Positions 24,327 to 32,384 of a DNA stretch of 64,000 nucleotides are shown piece after piece; within the stretch, counting starts at the first letter, position 1; every line of letters begins with the position of its first letter. The notes beneath the pieces are model-generated. The model did not search any database and was not told where the DNA came from. It was given only the letters and a program-made list of their open reading frames with translations. The DNA lies in contig JBFWRK010000006.1 of assembly GCA_050248955.1 (NCBI GenBank), positions 62,001-126,000 of the forward strand, read 5' to 3'. The position numbers and the translations under genes are program-made. Source of the stretch: JBFWRK01 sp050248955. Its GTDB lineage: Bacteria; Actinomycetota; Acidimicrobiia; Acidimicrobiales; Ilumatobacteraceae.

Positions 24327-25298
24327 TCAGCGGTTGAGCGCGGCGAGCCCCCGGGCCGTCGCAGCCATGCGTCGGCGCAGCTCGAGCGGGGCCACGATCT
24401 CGATCGTCGCTCCCATCCGCAGCAGCTCGTCGTGGGCGACCTCGACCGACTCCGACCGGATGACGACGTCGCACCAGCCGTCCGCCGCCGGCGGCGCGGC
24501 GCTGGCGATCGCCTCCTCGCCCGCGGGCGCCGGGAGCGCGTGGCGCAGCCGCCACAGCGAGTCGCTGCGCACACGGGCGCTGACGCTCAGCACGAGCAGG
24601 TCGCGTTGGAACGACTGCGCCGCGTCAGCCCAGGTGGTGGTGAGATCGAAGTCGACCGGGCGATCGAAGTGGTCGTCCCGGGGCTGCGCCGAGACGACAC
24701 GGCTGACCCGGTACGTGCGGATCGCCCGGTCGCGGCCGGCGAGCGCGACGACGTACCACGTTCCCGACTTCAGCACGAGGCCGAGCGGCGACAGCACGCG
24801 TCGCACCGTCGCATCGCTCCGTCGGTAGTGCACGTCGACCCTCGTGCTCTCCCACACTGCCTCGCTCAGCACGGGCAGGAACGGCACGCCCTCCTCCCGG
24901 CGGAACCACCCTGGGGCGTCGACGAGGAACCGCGCCCGCACGCGCTCGGCGCGGCTGCGCAGCTCCGGTGGTAGCGCGGCGTCGACCTTCGCCTGCGCGG
25001 CGACGAGCACCGAGCCCAACCCGAGCTGGCTCGCCGCATCCGGCAGGCCGGAGAACCCGAGCGAGACCGCCTCGTCGGTGGTGAGGCCGGTCAGGCGGGT
25101 CTCGTAGCCCTCGACGAGCTGCACGCCACCGCCCGGCCCGCTCTCGGTGTAGACGGGCACGCCCGCCGCGCTGAGCGCTTCGATGTCGCGATAGATCGTG
25201 CGCAACGACACCTCCAGCTCCTCGGCGAGCCGGGCACCGGTCGTGCGGCCTCGGTTCTGGAGCAGGAGGAGGAGACGGAGGAGGCGGCTCGCGCGCAC
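24327..25298 (-). CDS. YafY-type HTH/WYL-domain transcriptional regulator
   Basis: A 323-residue regulator. The N-terminal HTH_11 domain is clear: RLLRLLLLLQNRGRTTGARLAEELEVSLRTIYRDIEALSAAGVPVY. A WYL sensor domain spans about 140-205, with LGLVLKSGTWYVVALAG, followed by a WCX-like C-terminus. WYL proteins sense nucleic-acid-like or small ligands. The GTG start has TATCGT seven bases upstream (leaderless). It is divergent from a split-barrel FMN protein, and the shared spacer holds an inverted repeat. Confidence 0.92.
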   Translation of the reverse strand: MRASRLLRLLLLLQNRGRTTGARLAEELEVSLRTIYRDIEALSAAGVPVYTESGPGGGVQLVEGYETRLTGLTTDEAVSLGFSGLPDAASQLGLGSVLVAAQAKVDAALPPELRSRAERVRARFLVDAPGWFRREEGVPFLPVLSEAVWESTRVDVHYRRSDATVRRVLSPLGLVLKSGTWYVVALAGRDRAIRTYRVSRVVSAQPRDDHFDRPVDFDLTTTWADAAQSFQRDLLVLSVSARVRSDSLWRLRHALPAPAGEEAIASAAPPAADGWCDVVIRSESVEVAHDELLRMGATIEIVAPLELRRRMAATARGLAALNR

Positions 25299-25305
25299 TG
25301 ATTCA

Positions 25306-25311
25306 ACGATA
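25306..25311 (-). promoter_or_regulatory. -10 box of a leaderless promoter for the WYL regulator
   Basis: TATCGT on the minus strand ends seven bases before GTG 25298. The inverted repeat at 25323-25339 lies just upstream, over the -35 region. Confidence 0.5.
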
Positions 25312-25322
25312 GTTCGTCATCG

Positions 25323-25339
25323 CTGACAGTAGTTGTCAG
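25323..25339. promoter_or_regulatory. Inverted-repeat operator candidate between the WYL regulator and the FMN protein gene
   Basis: CTGACA-GTAGT-TGTCAG has perfect 6-bp arms in an AT-richer divergent spacer. This placement suits a repressor controlling both its own gene and the divergent split-barrel gene. Confidence 0.6.
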
Positions 25340-25362
25340 TAATTGGTCGCGATGATGACCGC

Positions 25363-25884
25363 ATGATCTCGTTCGATGCCTTCCACGCCGCCGCCCCGTC
25401 GATCGCGACCAACATCCGCAACCGGTTCGATGCGGCCGGCATGTGCTTGCTGGCCACGTTGCGCCGTGACGGCTCCCCGCGCGCGAGCGCCGTGGAGGTG
25501 ACGTTCGACGACGGCCGGCTGATGGCCGGGATGATGCCCGGATCGATGAAGGCGCTCGATCTGCTGCGTGATCCCCGGTGCTCGTTGATGACCACGATCG
25601 CCGACAAGGACGACGTGTCCGGCGAGGGCAAGCTCTTCGCCCACGCGATCGCCTGGACCGATCCGCAGGAGATCACGCGGTTCCTCGGGGCCATCGCCGA
25701 GCGCCTCGACATGGACGTCGACGCGTTCTCTGGCTCGCACGTCTTCGAGATCCAGGTCTCCGGGGCCGCGTGGCAGCACGTCGACGGCGATGCGTGGGTC
25801 ACGGAGTCGTGGAACGAGGGTCAACCCGTACGGCTGCGCCGACGCGCCGGAGCGAACGGGGAGGCTGTCGACGTCACGGCCTGA
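25363..25884 (+). CDS. Pyridoxamine 5'-phosphate oxidase family (FMN-binding split barrel) protein
   Basis: A 173-residue split-barrel protein. IATNIRNRFDAAGMCLLATLRRDGSPRASAVEVTFDDGRLMAGMMPGSMKALDLLRDPRC is the standard FMN-binding opening, with SLMTTIADKD after it. The family includes small-molecule oxidoreductases and binding proteins; specificity is unknown. The ATG at 25363 directly follows the divergent operator region, so it is the probable target of the WYL regulator. Confidence 0.88.
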   Translation: MISFDAFHAAAPSIATNIRNRFDAAGMCLLATLRRDGSPRASAVEVTFDDGRLMAGMMPGSMKALDLLRDPRCSLMTTIADKDDVSGEGKLFAHAIAWTDPQEITRFLGAIAERLDMDVDAFSGSHVFEIQVSGAAWQHVDGDAWVTESWNEGQPVRLRRRAGANGEAVDVTA

Positions 25885-25896
25885 CCCTCCCCCGTG

Positions 25897-26625
25897 TCAG
25901 ACCGTGACGACGTCCTGGACTCCATGATGCTCGAGCACGGACCGTGCGTGATCGAGGCGTTCCGGCGTCATGTCCGCGAAGCCGGCGGCGATGCGCCGCG
26001 TGCCGTGCTGGCGGAACCCGATCAGCTTCACGCGCATCTCCGGGTCCACGCGCAGGAGCCACTCGGCAGTGCGGTCCAGCTGCGCGTCGGTGTCGTTCAC
26101 ACCCGGCACGAGCAGCAGACGGACCTCGTACAGCCGGCTCAGGTCGGCGAGGTGCTCGATGGAGGCGAGCACCCGTTCGTTGTCCTCGCCGGTGAGGTAG
26201 TGGTGCACGTCGGCGTCGAGCGCTTTCAAGTCGATCATCGCCGCGTCCATCCACGGCAGGAGGACGTCCCACACGTGGAGGTCCGCGTTCCCGTTCGAGT
26301 CGACGAACGTGGTCAGCCGTGAGAGCTCGCGGTCCGACTTGATCCCGTGGAAGAGCTCCTGAACGAACTGCCACTGGCAGGTCGCCTCACCGCCTGACAC
26401 CGTCACACCCGACAGGAAGGGAGCGGCATCGCGCACCTGGGCGAGCAGGTCGTCGACCTCGACGAAGCGGCTCGTGCCGACCTTGCGTCGCGGAATGGTG
26501 TTCGGGTTGTGACAGGCGATGCAGTCGAAGTTGCACCCCTGGAGGAACACGGCGAACCGGTTCCCCGGCCCGTCGACGTACGACGACGCGATCGTGTCAG
26601 CGAGCAGGCCGAGGGTCGAGCTCAT
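25897..26625 (-). CDS. yjjW: Radical SAM glycyl-radical-enzyme activase (YjjW-like)
   Basis: A 242-residue radical SAM protein. The cluster motif C31-x3-C35-x2-C38 is in QGCNFDCIACHNPN, followed by GVTVSGGEATCQWQFVQELF, the SAM-binding GGE motif. It would use a 4Fe-4S cluster and SAM to install the glycyl radical on the partner enzyme encoded just upstream. The extra ferredoxin-type cysteines of many activases are absent. The start overlaps the glycyl radical enzyme gene by 29 bases, so the two are co-translated. Confidence 0.9.
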   Translation of the reverse strand: MSSTLGLLADTIASSYVDGPGNRFAVFLQGCNFDCIACHNPNTIPRRKVGTSRFVEVDDLLAQVRDAAPFLSGVTVSGGEATCQWQFVQELFHGIKSDRELSRLTTFVDSNGNADLHVWDVLLPWMDAAMIDLKALDADVHHYLTGEDNERVLASIEHLADLSRLYEVRLLLVPGVNDTDAQLDRTAEWLLRVDPEMRVKLIGFRQHGTRRIAAGFADMTPERLDHARSVLEHHGVQDVVTV

Positions 26626-28144
26626 GGCTCCGCACTCGCTGCACGCGGCGTGCGTCCACGTGCATGTTCTGCACCGACCCGGCGCCCAGCGCCGTGCTCG
26701 CGTGCCGGACCCCCTCGGCGACGTGCTCGAGATCGCTCTTGCGGACCAGGTATCCCGTGATCCGGATGAAGCCGTTCGTCGCCGTGTTGAACGTGACGTC
26801 ACGCATGCCGAGCGCGAACGCGCCCTTGGCGATGTCGACGGCGGCCTGCGGGTTGTCGGCGACGGTGTCGTCGAGGTGGACGATGTCGCTCACGCCCGAC
26901 GGGAACAGCACATGGTGTGGTGCGACGGCGCGGAGGTGACGGTAGAGCTCGGGCTCCTGCCCGACCGGCACGCGTGAACCTGCCGTGGCCCCGATGTCCG
27001 TCTCGATGCCGGCCTGGCTGTGGAGGATGCAGCGACCGCCGAACCCCTCGCAGTACGGCATCTCGCGCGCTGCGACCTGCTCGGAGACCGCGCTCACGAT
27101 CGCGTACGAGAGCTCGTTGGCGATCGCGTCGTGACCGTAGCGAGCCGTCACACCGTCGGCCTCGAGCAGCAGCTCGACGCACTCGGCGAGGCCGAACAGG
27201 CCGAACATCGCGGTGAACCGGTCGAGCGACAGCAGTCCTTCACGGGCGAGCCACGAGTGGTCGAAGAAGCGGGCGCGCTCGACGATGTGGCGGATGCGGG
27301 CCTCGATCAGCTCGGCGGTCAGCTCGACGAAGCGGGGGAGCGTGTCGGTGACGAACGAGCGCGAAGCACCGTGGTGGCGGAGTGCCACCTCCTTCAGGTT
27401 GAGTCGCACCAGCGTGTGCGAGCCGCCGCCGACGGGCAGCGAGTTGTAGCAGCTGACCACGCCGTATCGCTCGCCCAGGTCGGCGACCATCATCGGGTGG
27501 TTGACGAGGTGCGGTTGCGCGGACTCGACGACCGTGCGCACCGCGTCGAGCAACAGGTCGTCCGGTGTCGTGGCGGGATCGACCTTCAACGTGAGGTTCG
27601 GCACGATCTGCAGCAGCTCGCGGTGGAGTGCGAGGACGGTGCGGGCGACCCGGTTGTCGGTCGGCCCGATGTTGGCGTGTGTGAACGCATCGGGGAACAG
27701 GCGGTCGAGCGTGATCCAGTGCAGCCGGAGGCGACGGTGCAGCTCCGCGTCGCTGACGCCGTCGGTGAACGGCAGCAGCAGCCGGTCCACGTCGCCGAGC
27801 CACACGGGGTAGCCGGTGATCGACGGCACGTTGCCGTACATGCACAAGAGGAACGTGAGTGCCTCGTCGAGCGCCTGAGGAGGTGGAAGCTCCAGGAACG
27901 CGCTGCCGCGAGACATCGCCAGCTCGTAGTCGGGCAGGGTGTACCGCGGCCGGTAGGGCGCGTTGCCCTCGTGCAGGTCGCAGATCACCCGCTTGTCGAG
28001 CGCCGCCGCGCAGTCGTCGCTCACGTCCGGCGGCGGGAGCGCCTCCTCGGCGACGCCGGCGAGCGCTTGAACCCGCTGGCGGTACGTCAGTGCGGGGTCG
28101 TCGACGACTCGCCGTGCCAGGTCCTGCAGCTCGCTCAGCTCCAC
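26597..28144 (-). CDS. yjjI: YjjI-family glycyl radical enzyme
   Basis: A 515-residue protein matching YjjI (DUF3029), about 516 residues in E. coli. The glycyl-radical loop is FIRITGYLVRKSDL with the radical glycine at about 464. AECVELLLEADG near the middle supplies the expected thiyl cysteine. Family substrates are not established, and the radical form is destroyed by oxygen. GTG 28144 is preceded by a GAGAGGAA Shine-Dalgarno. The upstream spacer shared with the universal stress gene carries an 8-bp inverted repeat and a DosR-like box, hinting at control by oxygen limitation. Confidence 0.93.
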   Translation of the reverse strand: MELSELQDLARRVVDDPALTYRQRVQALAGVAEEALPPPDVSDDCAAALDKRVICDLHEGNAPYRPRYTLPDYELAMSRGSAFLELPPPQALDEALTFLLCMYGNVPSITGYPVWLGDVDRLLLPFTDGVSDAELHRRLRLHWITLDRLFPDAFTHANIGPTDNRVARTVLALHRELLQIVPNLTLKVDPATTPDDLLLDAVRTVVESAQPHLVNHPMMVADLGERYGVVSCYNSLPVGGGSHTLVRLNLKEVALRHHGASRSFVTDTLPRFVELTAELIEARIRHIVERARFFDHSWLAREGLLSLDRFTAMFGLFGLAECVELLLEADGVTARYGHDAIANELSYAIVSAVSEQVAAREMPYCEGFGGRCILHSQAGIETDIGATAGSRVPVGQEPELYRHLRAVAPHHVLFPSGVSDIVHLDDTVADNPQAAVDIAKGAFALGMRDVTFNTATNGFIRITGYLVRKSDLEHVAEGVRHASTALGAGSVQNMHVDARRVQRVRSHELDPRPAR

Positions 28145-28168
28145 GATCCAGTTCCTCTCCAGCCGCCT

Positions 28169-28188
28169 CGATGGTCTCCCGACCATCG
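28169..28188. promoter_or_regulatory. Inverted repeat upstream of the glycyl radical enzyme operon
   Basis: CGATGGTC-TCCC-GACCATCG has perfect 8-bp arms. It starts 25 bp before the yjjI GTG, in the spacer divergent to the universal stress gene. It is a likely operator; the regulator is unknown. Confidence 0.55.
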
Positions 28189-28212
28189 TGTGCCGAGCGG
28201 CTCCCGGGCCGT

Positions 28213-28227
28213 AGGGCCGAAGGTCAC
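28213..28227. promoter_or_regulatory. Candidate DosR/DevR-like box between yjjI and the universal stress gene
   Basis: AGGGCCGAAGGTCAC, reverse GTGACCTTCGGCCCT, is close to the GGGACCTTCGGCCCT form of dormancy regulator sites. The genes on both sides (glycyl radical enzyme, universal stress protein) fit low-oxygen control. Confidence 0.35.
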
Positions 28228-28286
28228 GCCCGGATGCCGGGCGTTCGGACCTTGGGAGCCGTGGACGATCGGGGCACACTGGGGCC

Positions 28287-29063
28287 GTGACCACTTCCCG
28301 ATCGACCATCCTCTTCGGTGACGACGGCTCCCCGGGAGCCGACCTCGCGTGGCTGTGGATCAACAGCCAGACCTGGCCGGGATGGCGTTTGGAGGTGCTC
28401 CACGCCGTGCTGCCACCGCTCGGTCCGCCGCTGCCGCGGGAGCGCACCGAGGCGCACCCGTGGACGCCGCCGGCTCCTCGGCGCCCGTTCGCCGAGAGCC
28501 GGATCGCGGAGGTCGAGCACCTGACGGCCGAGAACGACCCGCGGCTCGCCCTCGAACGTCCCGCCGAGCTGGTGGTCGTGGGTGCGCGCGGCGCCGGCTT
28601 CCTGAAGTCGATGCACCTCGGCAGTACCGTCGAGTGGCTCCTGACGCGTCCACCGGCACCACTCGTGATCGCTCGTGCCGGACGGCCCGTCACGTCGGTC
28701 CTGCTGTGCCACGACGGTTCGGCGCATGCTGACCGCGCGCTGCAGTCGTTCGCTTCGCTGCCCTGGATCAGCGGCGTCCACGCCACGCTGCTGTGGGCGG
28801 ACGACCGCCGTGCGACCGTGGCCCCCGAGCTGGGGGACGTCGCCGCCGACCTCATCAATGCCGGGGTGAAGGTCGACATCACGCAGCACACGGGCAAGCC
28901 GGCAGCGGTGATCCTCGATCACGTCGATCAGTACCGCCCGGATCTCGTCGTGCTCGGCACGCGTGGGCTCACGGGGATCGAACGCCTGCACGTCGGGTCG
29001 ACCGCGGGAGCCGTGGCGCGGACAGCTCCGTGCTCCGTCCTCTTGGCCTGCGCCGACGTCTGA
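28287..29063 (+). CDS. Universal stress protein with two UspA domains
   Basis: A 258-residue tandem USP. Domain 1 (1-130) begins TILFGDDGSPGADLAWLW and ends VVGARGAGFLKSMHLGSTVEWLL. Domain 2 (131-258) begins VTSVLLCHDGSAHADRAL and ends VLGTRGLTGIERLHVGSTAGAVARTAPCSVLL. The G-2x-G-9x-G(S/T) ATP-binding pattern is present in both domains. USPs of this type are often induced by hypoxia or stationary phase. GTG 28287 starts directly at the domain. Confidence 0.93.
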   Translation: MTTSRSTILFGDDGSPGADLAWLWINSQTWPGWRLEVLHAVLPPLGPPLPRERTEAHPWTPPAPRRPFAESRIAEVEHLTAENDPRLALERPAELVVVGARGAGFLKSMHLGSTVEWLLTRPPAPLVIARAGRPVTSVLLCHDGSAHADRALQSFASLPWISGVHATLLWADDRRATVAPELGDVAADLINAGVKVDITQHTGKPAAVILDHVDQYRPDLVVLGTRGLTGIERLHVGSTAGAVARTAPCSVLLACADV

Positions 29064-29152
29064 CGTCGCCATCCTGTTTCGGTCCGTCGCACCGCGGGTA
29101 CCGCCCCACGCAGGTCCGACCCCCAGGGTCGGCGGAACAACTCGGAGGCGAG

Positions 29153-29719
29153 ATGAACGAGGATCGCAGAGGCGTGGACATCACCGATCAGGTGATCAGG
29201 CAGCCGCAGATCGTGCAGGAGCGTGTCGTACACCAGCGCGTGCCGGCGGAGTCGGAGATCGTCGCCAGTGACGACATCCTCGAGCACCGGTCGATCGTTG
29301 CGACGCCGTCGATGGTGGTCGCGCTGCTCGCCGGCGCAGCGCTCATCGTGCTCGGCATCGTCGTGCTGCTGCGCGGTGACGTGTCCGGCCCGTGGACCGA
29401 ACCGGTCGATGTGTCCGGGCTCGCGCACACGGTGCTGCTCGGCGTGATCGACATCGGCGTCGGCGTGCTGTTGCTGCTGCTCGCGTTCGGGCCGGCCTCC
29501 GGACGCGTCGCGGCGGGCGTCCTGCTCGCCATCGGCGGCGCCGTGCTGTGGCTCGCCAACCCTGACGTCCGCGACGACCTCGCTGCGCAGTGGGGATTCG
29601 GCGCGGCAGCAGTCGCGACGGGCGCGCTGATCGCGCTCCTCGCCCTCGTCGAGGGTGATCGGTTCCGCACGCACAGTCGCCGGGTCGACCGCGTCGTCGA
29701 GCACGTCCACACCGTCTGA
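29153..29719 (+). CDS. Hypothetical four-helix membrane protein
   Basis: A 188-residue protein. An N-terminal cytosolic part (1-50) is rich in charged residues (VIRQPQIVQERVVHQRVPAESEIV). It is followed by four hydrophobic segments: MVVALLAGAALIVLGIVVLL, VLLGVIDIGVGVLLLLLAF, VAAGVLLAIGGAVLWL and GAAAVATGALIALLALV. A GGAGG Shine-Dalgarno 7 bases upstream fixes the ATG. I do not recognise the family. It follows the universal stress gene by 89 bp and may share its promoter. Confidence 0.8.
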   Translation: MNEDRRGVDITDQVIRQPQIVQERVVHQRVPAESEIVASDDILEHRSIVATPSMVVALLAGAALIVLGIVVLLRGDVSGPWTEPVDVSGLAHTVLLGVIDIGVGVLLLLLAFGPASGRVAAGVLLAIGGAVLWLANPDVRDDLAAQWGFGAAAVATGALIALLALVEGDRFRTHSRRVDRVVEHVHTV

Positions 29720-29756
29720 TCCCTATCGGGATCGGGTCGACGGCGATCCGCGTTCG

Positions 29757-30173
29757 TCAGTTGCCGGGGCAGAGCACTTCCAGCTCCATGCCGTCGGGAT
29801 CGCGGAAGAACAGCGACCAGTGGTCGCCGAGGCGCTGGACCTCGCCGATGTCCACACCGGCGGTGAGCAACCGGTCCCGCACCTGCTCGAGCGTCGGCAG
29901 GGAGTCGACGGCGATGCCGAAGTGGTCGATCGCGCCGCGTGCTCCCTGCTGCCGCCGGTCGCCGATGATGTCGGCGGGCGGCACCTCGAAGATGTTCAAC
30001 GCTGCGCCGCCACCGAGGTCGACGATGATCATCCGGGGATGGTCCGGCTTCGCCGCCATCTCGAAGGTCACCGTTGCTTCGAACACGTCGACGTAGAACG
30101 CGACGAGGCGGTCGAGGTCAGGCGTCAGCGTGGCGACGTGGTTGAACCCGGACGAGATCGGCATGGCGGTCAT
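29757..30173 (-). CDS. VOC (glyoxalase/bleomycin resistance) superfamily protein
   Basis: A 138-residue single VOC unit of two beta-alpha-beta-beta-beta modules. NHVATLTPDLDRLVAFYVDVFEATVTFEM opens module 1, and IDHFGIAVDSLPTLEQVRDRLL opens module 2. The closing SLFFRDPDGMELEVLCPG contains the typical metal-ligand glutamate. Substrates range from lactoylglutathione to aromatic diols and cannot be assigned. ATG 30173 or 30164 can start it. It is divergent from the acyl-CoA ligase gene. Confidence 0.9.
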   Translation of the reverse strand: MTAMPISSGFNHVATLTPDLDRLVAFYVDVFEATVTFEMAAKPDHPRMIIVDLGGGAALNIFEVPPADIIGDRRQQGARGAIDHFGIAVDSLPTLEQVRDRLLTAGVDIGEVQRLGDHWSLFFRDPDGMELEVLCPGN

Positions 30174-30281
30174 GCTGCCACGGAATCCAGGCCCGAGGGC
30201 CGTGACGTTGGACCCTGGACGGTCTGGGCTTGCCTCCGTACGTTGGAGCGAAACGACGGCGGCGAACCAGGAGGTCAGCCC

Positions 30282-31844
30282 GTGAAGGAGCTCGTGTTCC
30301 ATCGCCAGTTCTTCCCCGCCATCGAGCGGTGGCCCGACAAGGTCGGCTTCCACGACGGCGACTACCACGGCACCTTCCAGGTGCACGGTGACCGGGTTCT
30401 CCGGCTGGCCGACAGCATGCGTCGCCACCTGGGCCTGTCGTCCGGCGATCGCTTCGCGGTGATGTCCTGCAACAGCCACCAGTACCTGGAGCTCTACCAT
30501 GCCGGCTTCCTCGGCGCCGGTTTGATCAACCCGCTCAACCTGCGCCTCGCGGGCAAGGAGCTGCAGTACATCCTCGCCGACTCCGGCACGGAGGTCGTGT
30601 TCGTCGACTCGGTGTTCGCCGAGCACTTCGCCCGCAACATCGACCCGGTGCGGAGCGAGCTGCCGTTGCAGCACGTCGTACTGATCGGCGACGGCGAGGG
30701 ACCCCATGACATGCGTTACGAAGATCTGATCGCCGACGGCTTCCCCGTCATCCCACCGGAACCGGACGAGAGCGACCCGGCGGTGCTGATGTACACCGGC
30801 GGTACGACCGGGATGGCGAAGGGCGCCTTGCTGGAGCAACGCGCCGAGATGCTGAACCTGTACCACATCGGCCTCGCGCTGGGGTTCGGCGACAGTCGCG
30901 TGTACCTCCACCAGACGCCGATGTTCCACGCCGCGTCGATGGGCGGGATCCTGGGCATTCCGGCCACGGGCGGGACCTCGGTCTTCGTCCCGATGTTCGA
31001 TCCCGGGCCGGTCATGGACAGCATCGAGCGCTACGGCGTCGACTGGACGATGATGGTGCCGACGATGATCGCGATGGTGATGAACCATCCCGAGTTCGCG
31101 CCGGCGAGGCTGGCTTCGCTGCGCGATCTCGTCTACGGCGCATCGCCGATGCCGGCGGCGCTCCTCGAGCGGTTGATCGCCGCCTTCCCGGACATCAACC
31201 TCTGGCAGGGCTATGGGATGACGGAGTGCTCTTCGGTCCTGACGTTCCTCACCTCCGCCGACCACCGTCGGGGTGGGGAGATCCTCCGGTCGGCCGGTCG
31301 GCCGGTCATGGGCGTCGAGATCACCGTGCGCGACCCGGAGGGTCGCGCCGTTCCGTGTCGGACCGATGGCGAGGTGTACGCCCGCGGCGGCAACTTCATG
31401 CGCGAGTACTGGCGGCGGCCCGAGCAGACCGAGAAGGTGCTCCACGACGGGTGGTACGCCACCGGCGACGCAGGGCACCTCGACGAAGAGGGGTACCTCT
31501 ACCTCGTCGATCGGGTGACCGACATGATCGTCACCGGCGGCGAGAACGTCTACTCGATCGAGGTCGAGAACGCGATCTCGAGCCACCCGGCGGTGGCACA
31601 GGTCGCAGTGATCGGCGTCCCGCACGACGTGTGGGGCGAGCAGGTGCACGCAATCGTGGTGCTCGCGAAGGACGCGGCCGCGACGGAGGAGGAGATCAGA
31701 GCGCACGCTGCGCTGAGCATCGCGAACTACAAGGTCCCGAAGTCGGTCGAGTTCCGGAGCGACCCGCTCCCGCTCTCGGGCGCGCTGAAGCCGCTCAAGC
31801 GCGAGCTGCGAGCCGACTACGAGCGACGGGTCGCCGCGATCTGA
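30282..31844 (+). CDS. AMP-dependent acyl-CoA synthetase/ligase
   Basis: A 520-residue adenylate-forming ligase. LMYTGGTTGMAKGA is the P-loop-like motif A3, GYGMTECSSV is A5, YATGDAGHLDEEGYLYLVDRVTDMIVTGGENVYSIEVENAI covers A7-A8, and the catalytic Lys is in SGALKPLKRELR near the end. It activates a carboxylic acid with ATP and transfers it to CoA. The sequence branch suggests fatty or aromatic acids. GTG 30282 has a perfect AGGAGGT Shine-Dalgarno seven bases upstream. Confidence 0.94.
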   Translation: MKELVFHRQFFPAIERWPDKVGFHDGDYHGTFQVHGDRVLRLADSMRRHLGLSSGDRFAVMSCNSHQYLELYHAGFLGAGLINPLNLRLAGKELQYILADSGTEVVFVDSVFAEHFARNIDPVRSELPLQHVVLIGDGEGPHDMRYEDLIADGFPVIPPEPDESDPAVLMYTGGTTGMAKGALLEQRAEMLNLYHIGLALGFGDSRVYLHQTPMFHAASMGGILGIPATGGTSVFVPMFDPGPVMDSIERYGVDWTMMVPTMIAMVMNHPEFAPARLASLRDLVYGASPMPAALLERLIAAFPDINLWQGYGMTECSSVLTFLTSADHRRGGEILRSAGRPVMGVEITVRDPEGRAVPCRTDGEVYARGGNFMREYWRRPEQTEKVLHDGWYATGDAGHLDEEGYLYLVDRVTDMIVTGGENVYSIEVENAISSHPAVAQVAVIGVPHDVWGEQVHAIVVLAKDAAATEEEIRAHAALSIANYKVPKSVEFRSDPLPLSGALKPLKRELRADYERRVAAI

Positions 31845-31853
31845 CCCCCGGCC

Positions 31854-32273
31854 TCAGGAGCCGAGCAGGCCGTAGGCGTACGTCGGACGCAAGCGGAGGA
31901 CGAGGCGACGGTCGGCCACCATCGCTCGCCGATACTCGTCCCAGTCGGGGTGCTCGCCGCCGATCACCCGGTACAGCGCGACGAGCTCGTCGACGGTCGG
32001 ATCGCTCGGGTCGGCGGCGACGGGCGTGAGCTCGGCGTCGCCCTCGAGCACGACGTAGCCCCAGAAGTCCTCGCGGCTCACGTGGAGCGACGCTTCGGGG
32101 TTGCGCAGCAGGTTGCGGTACTTCGCGCGATCCGCGGTGATCGAGATGCGGACCACCGCATCCGAGACGGCGTAGACGATGTTCGAGAGCTGCGGGCGAC
32201 CGTTCGACTTCTCGGTGACGAGCACGCCGTTCCGGCGTGCGGCGGCGAACGACAGAGCGTCAGTGAGTTCCAT
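31854..32273 (-). CDS. PPOX-class F420-dependent oxidoreductase
   Basis: A 139-residue split-barrel protein. The actinobacterial F420 type (TIGR03618-like) is recognised by AARRNGVLVTEKSNGRPQLSNIVYAVSDAVVRISITADRAKYRNLLRNPEASLHVS and the ending RLVLRLRPTYAYGLLG. It is expected to use reduced deazaflavin F420 in the cytosol on an unknown substrate. Its C-terminus is convergent with the acyl-CoA ligase, 9 bp apart. Confidence 0.92.
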   Translation of the reverse strand: MELTDALSFAAARRNGVLVTEKSNGRPQLSNIVYAVSDAVVRISITADRAKYRNLLRNPEASLHVSREDFWGYVVLEGDAELTPVAADPSDPTVDELVALYRVIGGEHPDWDEYRRAMVADRRLVLRLRPTYAYGLLGS

Positions 32274-32298
32274 GCGTGACGCAACGTCGCCGGCGTCG

Positions 32299-32382
32299 TT
32301 CGCCTTCCCGGACGGCGACCCGGACGGCTTCCTGGACGGCTTCCTGGACGGCTTCCCGACCGGCTTTCCGGACGGCGCGGCA
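32299..32382. repeat. Tandem repeat, about six 12-bp units
   Basis: Units of GACGGCTTCCTG and variants (GACGGCTTCCCG, ACCGGCTTTCCG) run head to tail. They fill the gap between the F420 PPOX gene and the small proline-rich gene. No real gene covers them, although both strands stay open here. Confidence 0.75.
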
Positions 32383-32384
32383 GG

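Noticed and set aside
29718..29733. GATCCC-TATC-GGGATC hairpin between the membrane protein and VOC genes
   Set aside because: A 6-bp stem overlapping the stop codon is too weak to call a terminator.
30190..30240. Possible further DosR-like sites before the acyl-CoA ligase
   Set aside because: GGCCCGAGGGCC and TTGGACCCTGG fragments do not align to the consensus spacing.
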